The notes beneath the pieces are model-generated. The model was not told the DNA's origin. It did not search any database and saw only the letters and a list, made by a program, of their open reading frames with translations. Positions 20,373 through 20,458 of a stretch of 20,458 nt of DNA are shown here, one piece after another. Within the stretch, counting starts at the first letter, position 1; every line of letters starts with the position of its first letter. A program made the translations under genes and the position numbers. Source of the DNA: an uncultured Dialister sp. (GTDB lineage Bacteria; Bacillota; Negativicutes; Veillonellales; Dialisteraceae); assembly GCA_934216155.1 (NCBI GenBank), contig CAKQBK010000047.1, forward strand, positions 1 through 20,458. The letters are read 5' to 3'.

Positions 20373-20431
20373 CTAGTCACCAGTTAGCAACCCCCATTTC
20401 AAATGGGGGTTTAGCTATAACCCCTCCGGGG
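20373..20431. repeat. Short heptad pair and two hairpins at the window edge
   Basis: CTAGTCA and CCAGTTA (20373-20386) are followed by a perfect hairpin CCCCCATTT (20391-20399)/AAATGGGGG (20401-20409) and a small one, CCCC (20421-20424)/GGGG (20428-20431). The first could terminate transcription arriving from the right-hand neighbour, but its T-tract is weak. No gene is visible in 20141-20458. Confidence 0.5.
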
Positions 20432-20458
20432 TATTATACTGACTCCTGCCTTTGGCAG

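Noticed and set aside
1..20458. Defence island, toxin-antitoxin, retron or phage genes
   Set aside because: No reverse transcriptase, nuclease-helicase set, toxin pair, integrase or structural phage gene is present; all sizeable genes are housekeeping apart from the IS.

Overview
This looks like a chromosomal window from a moderately low-GC Firmicute. Evidence is the crisp AGGAGG-type ribosome binding sites, the sigma-A-like promoters, and the gene content (smc, ftsY, guaA, acpS-nnr). A member of the Negativicutes (Dialister/Megasphaera-like) is my guess, at low confidence, from protein style only. Every host protein gene lies on the minus strand. The only plus-strand genes are an IS256-type transposase and tRNA-Ser(GCU).

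Reading plus coordinates left to right: repeat elements and a promoter-driven candidate structured RNA (1-1166); a YgjP-type zinc metallopeptidase; ftsY; 750 bp of repeats; smc; a 56-bp minisatellite; a 1544-bp IS256-family element; an O6-alkylguanine-DNA methyltransferase; guaA; an Apt-like phosphoribosyltransferase; a small exported protein; tRNA-Ser; a MtaA/URO-D-type methyltransferase; a DUF3006-like protein coupled to a lipoprotein MBL-fold hydrolase; nnr; acpS; tRNA-Lys(CUU); and a small charged protein. The genes are ordinary housekeeping: SRP targeting, chromosome organisation, purine supply, metabolite and DNA repair, and fatty-acid carrier-protein activation.

The unusual part is between the genes. 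Almost every gap is filled by foldback DNA built from short degenerate tandem words. One class has a strict 7-bp period (GTGACTA, GTAGCTA, GGGATTA, GTGAGGA, TTCTAAC and similar). These arrays press against stop codons (nine of the thirteen minus-strand CDSs have one within about 60 bp downstream) and often form an inverted pair with a second array in the same gap. A second class has a 9-bp period (CTCAGGTTT, AAAGGTTCT, AAAGGTTAT) and forms the arms of a roughly 200-230 bp foldback element with conserved ends (AATGCTGTTAAGTTAAG). Five recognisable copies are present. One is inserted in another repeat whose empty version is also in this window, and one is broken by the IS256-type element. A third class is a GC-rich hairpin (GGGGCGC...GCGCCCC), sometimes in inverted pairs like BIMEs.

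These arrays touch gene control. The ftsY -35 box lies inside a 9-bp array, the smc promoter abuts the 56-bp minisatellite, and the phosphoribosyltransferase stop codon lies inside a heptad array. I regard this repeat system as the main discovery candidate. Its distribution and function can only be settled genome-wide.
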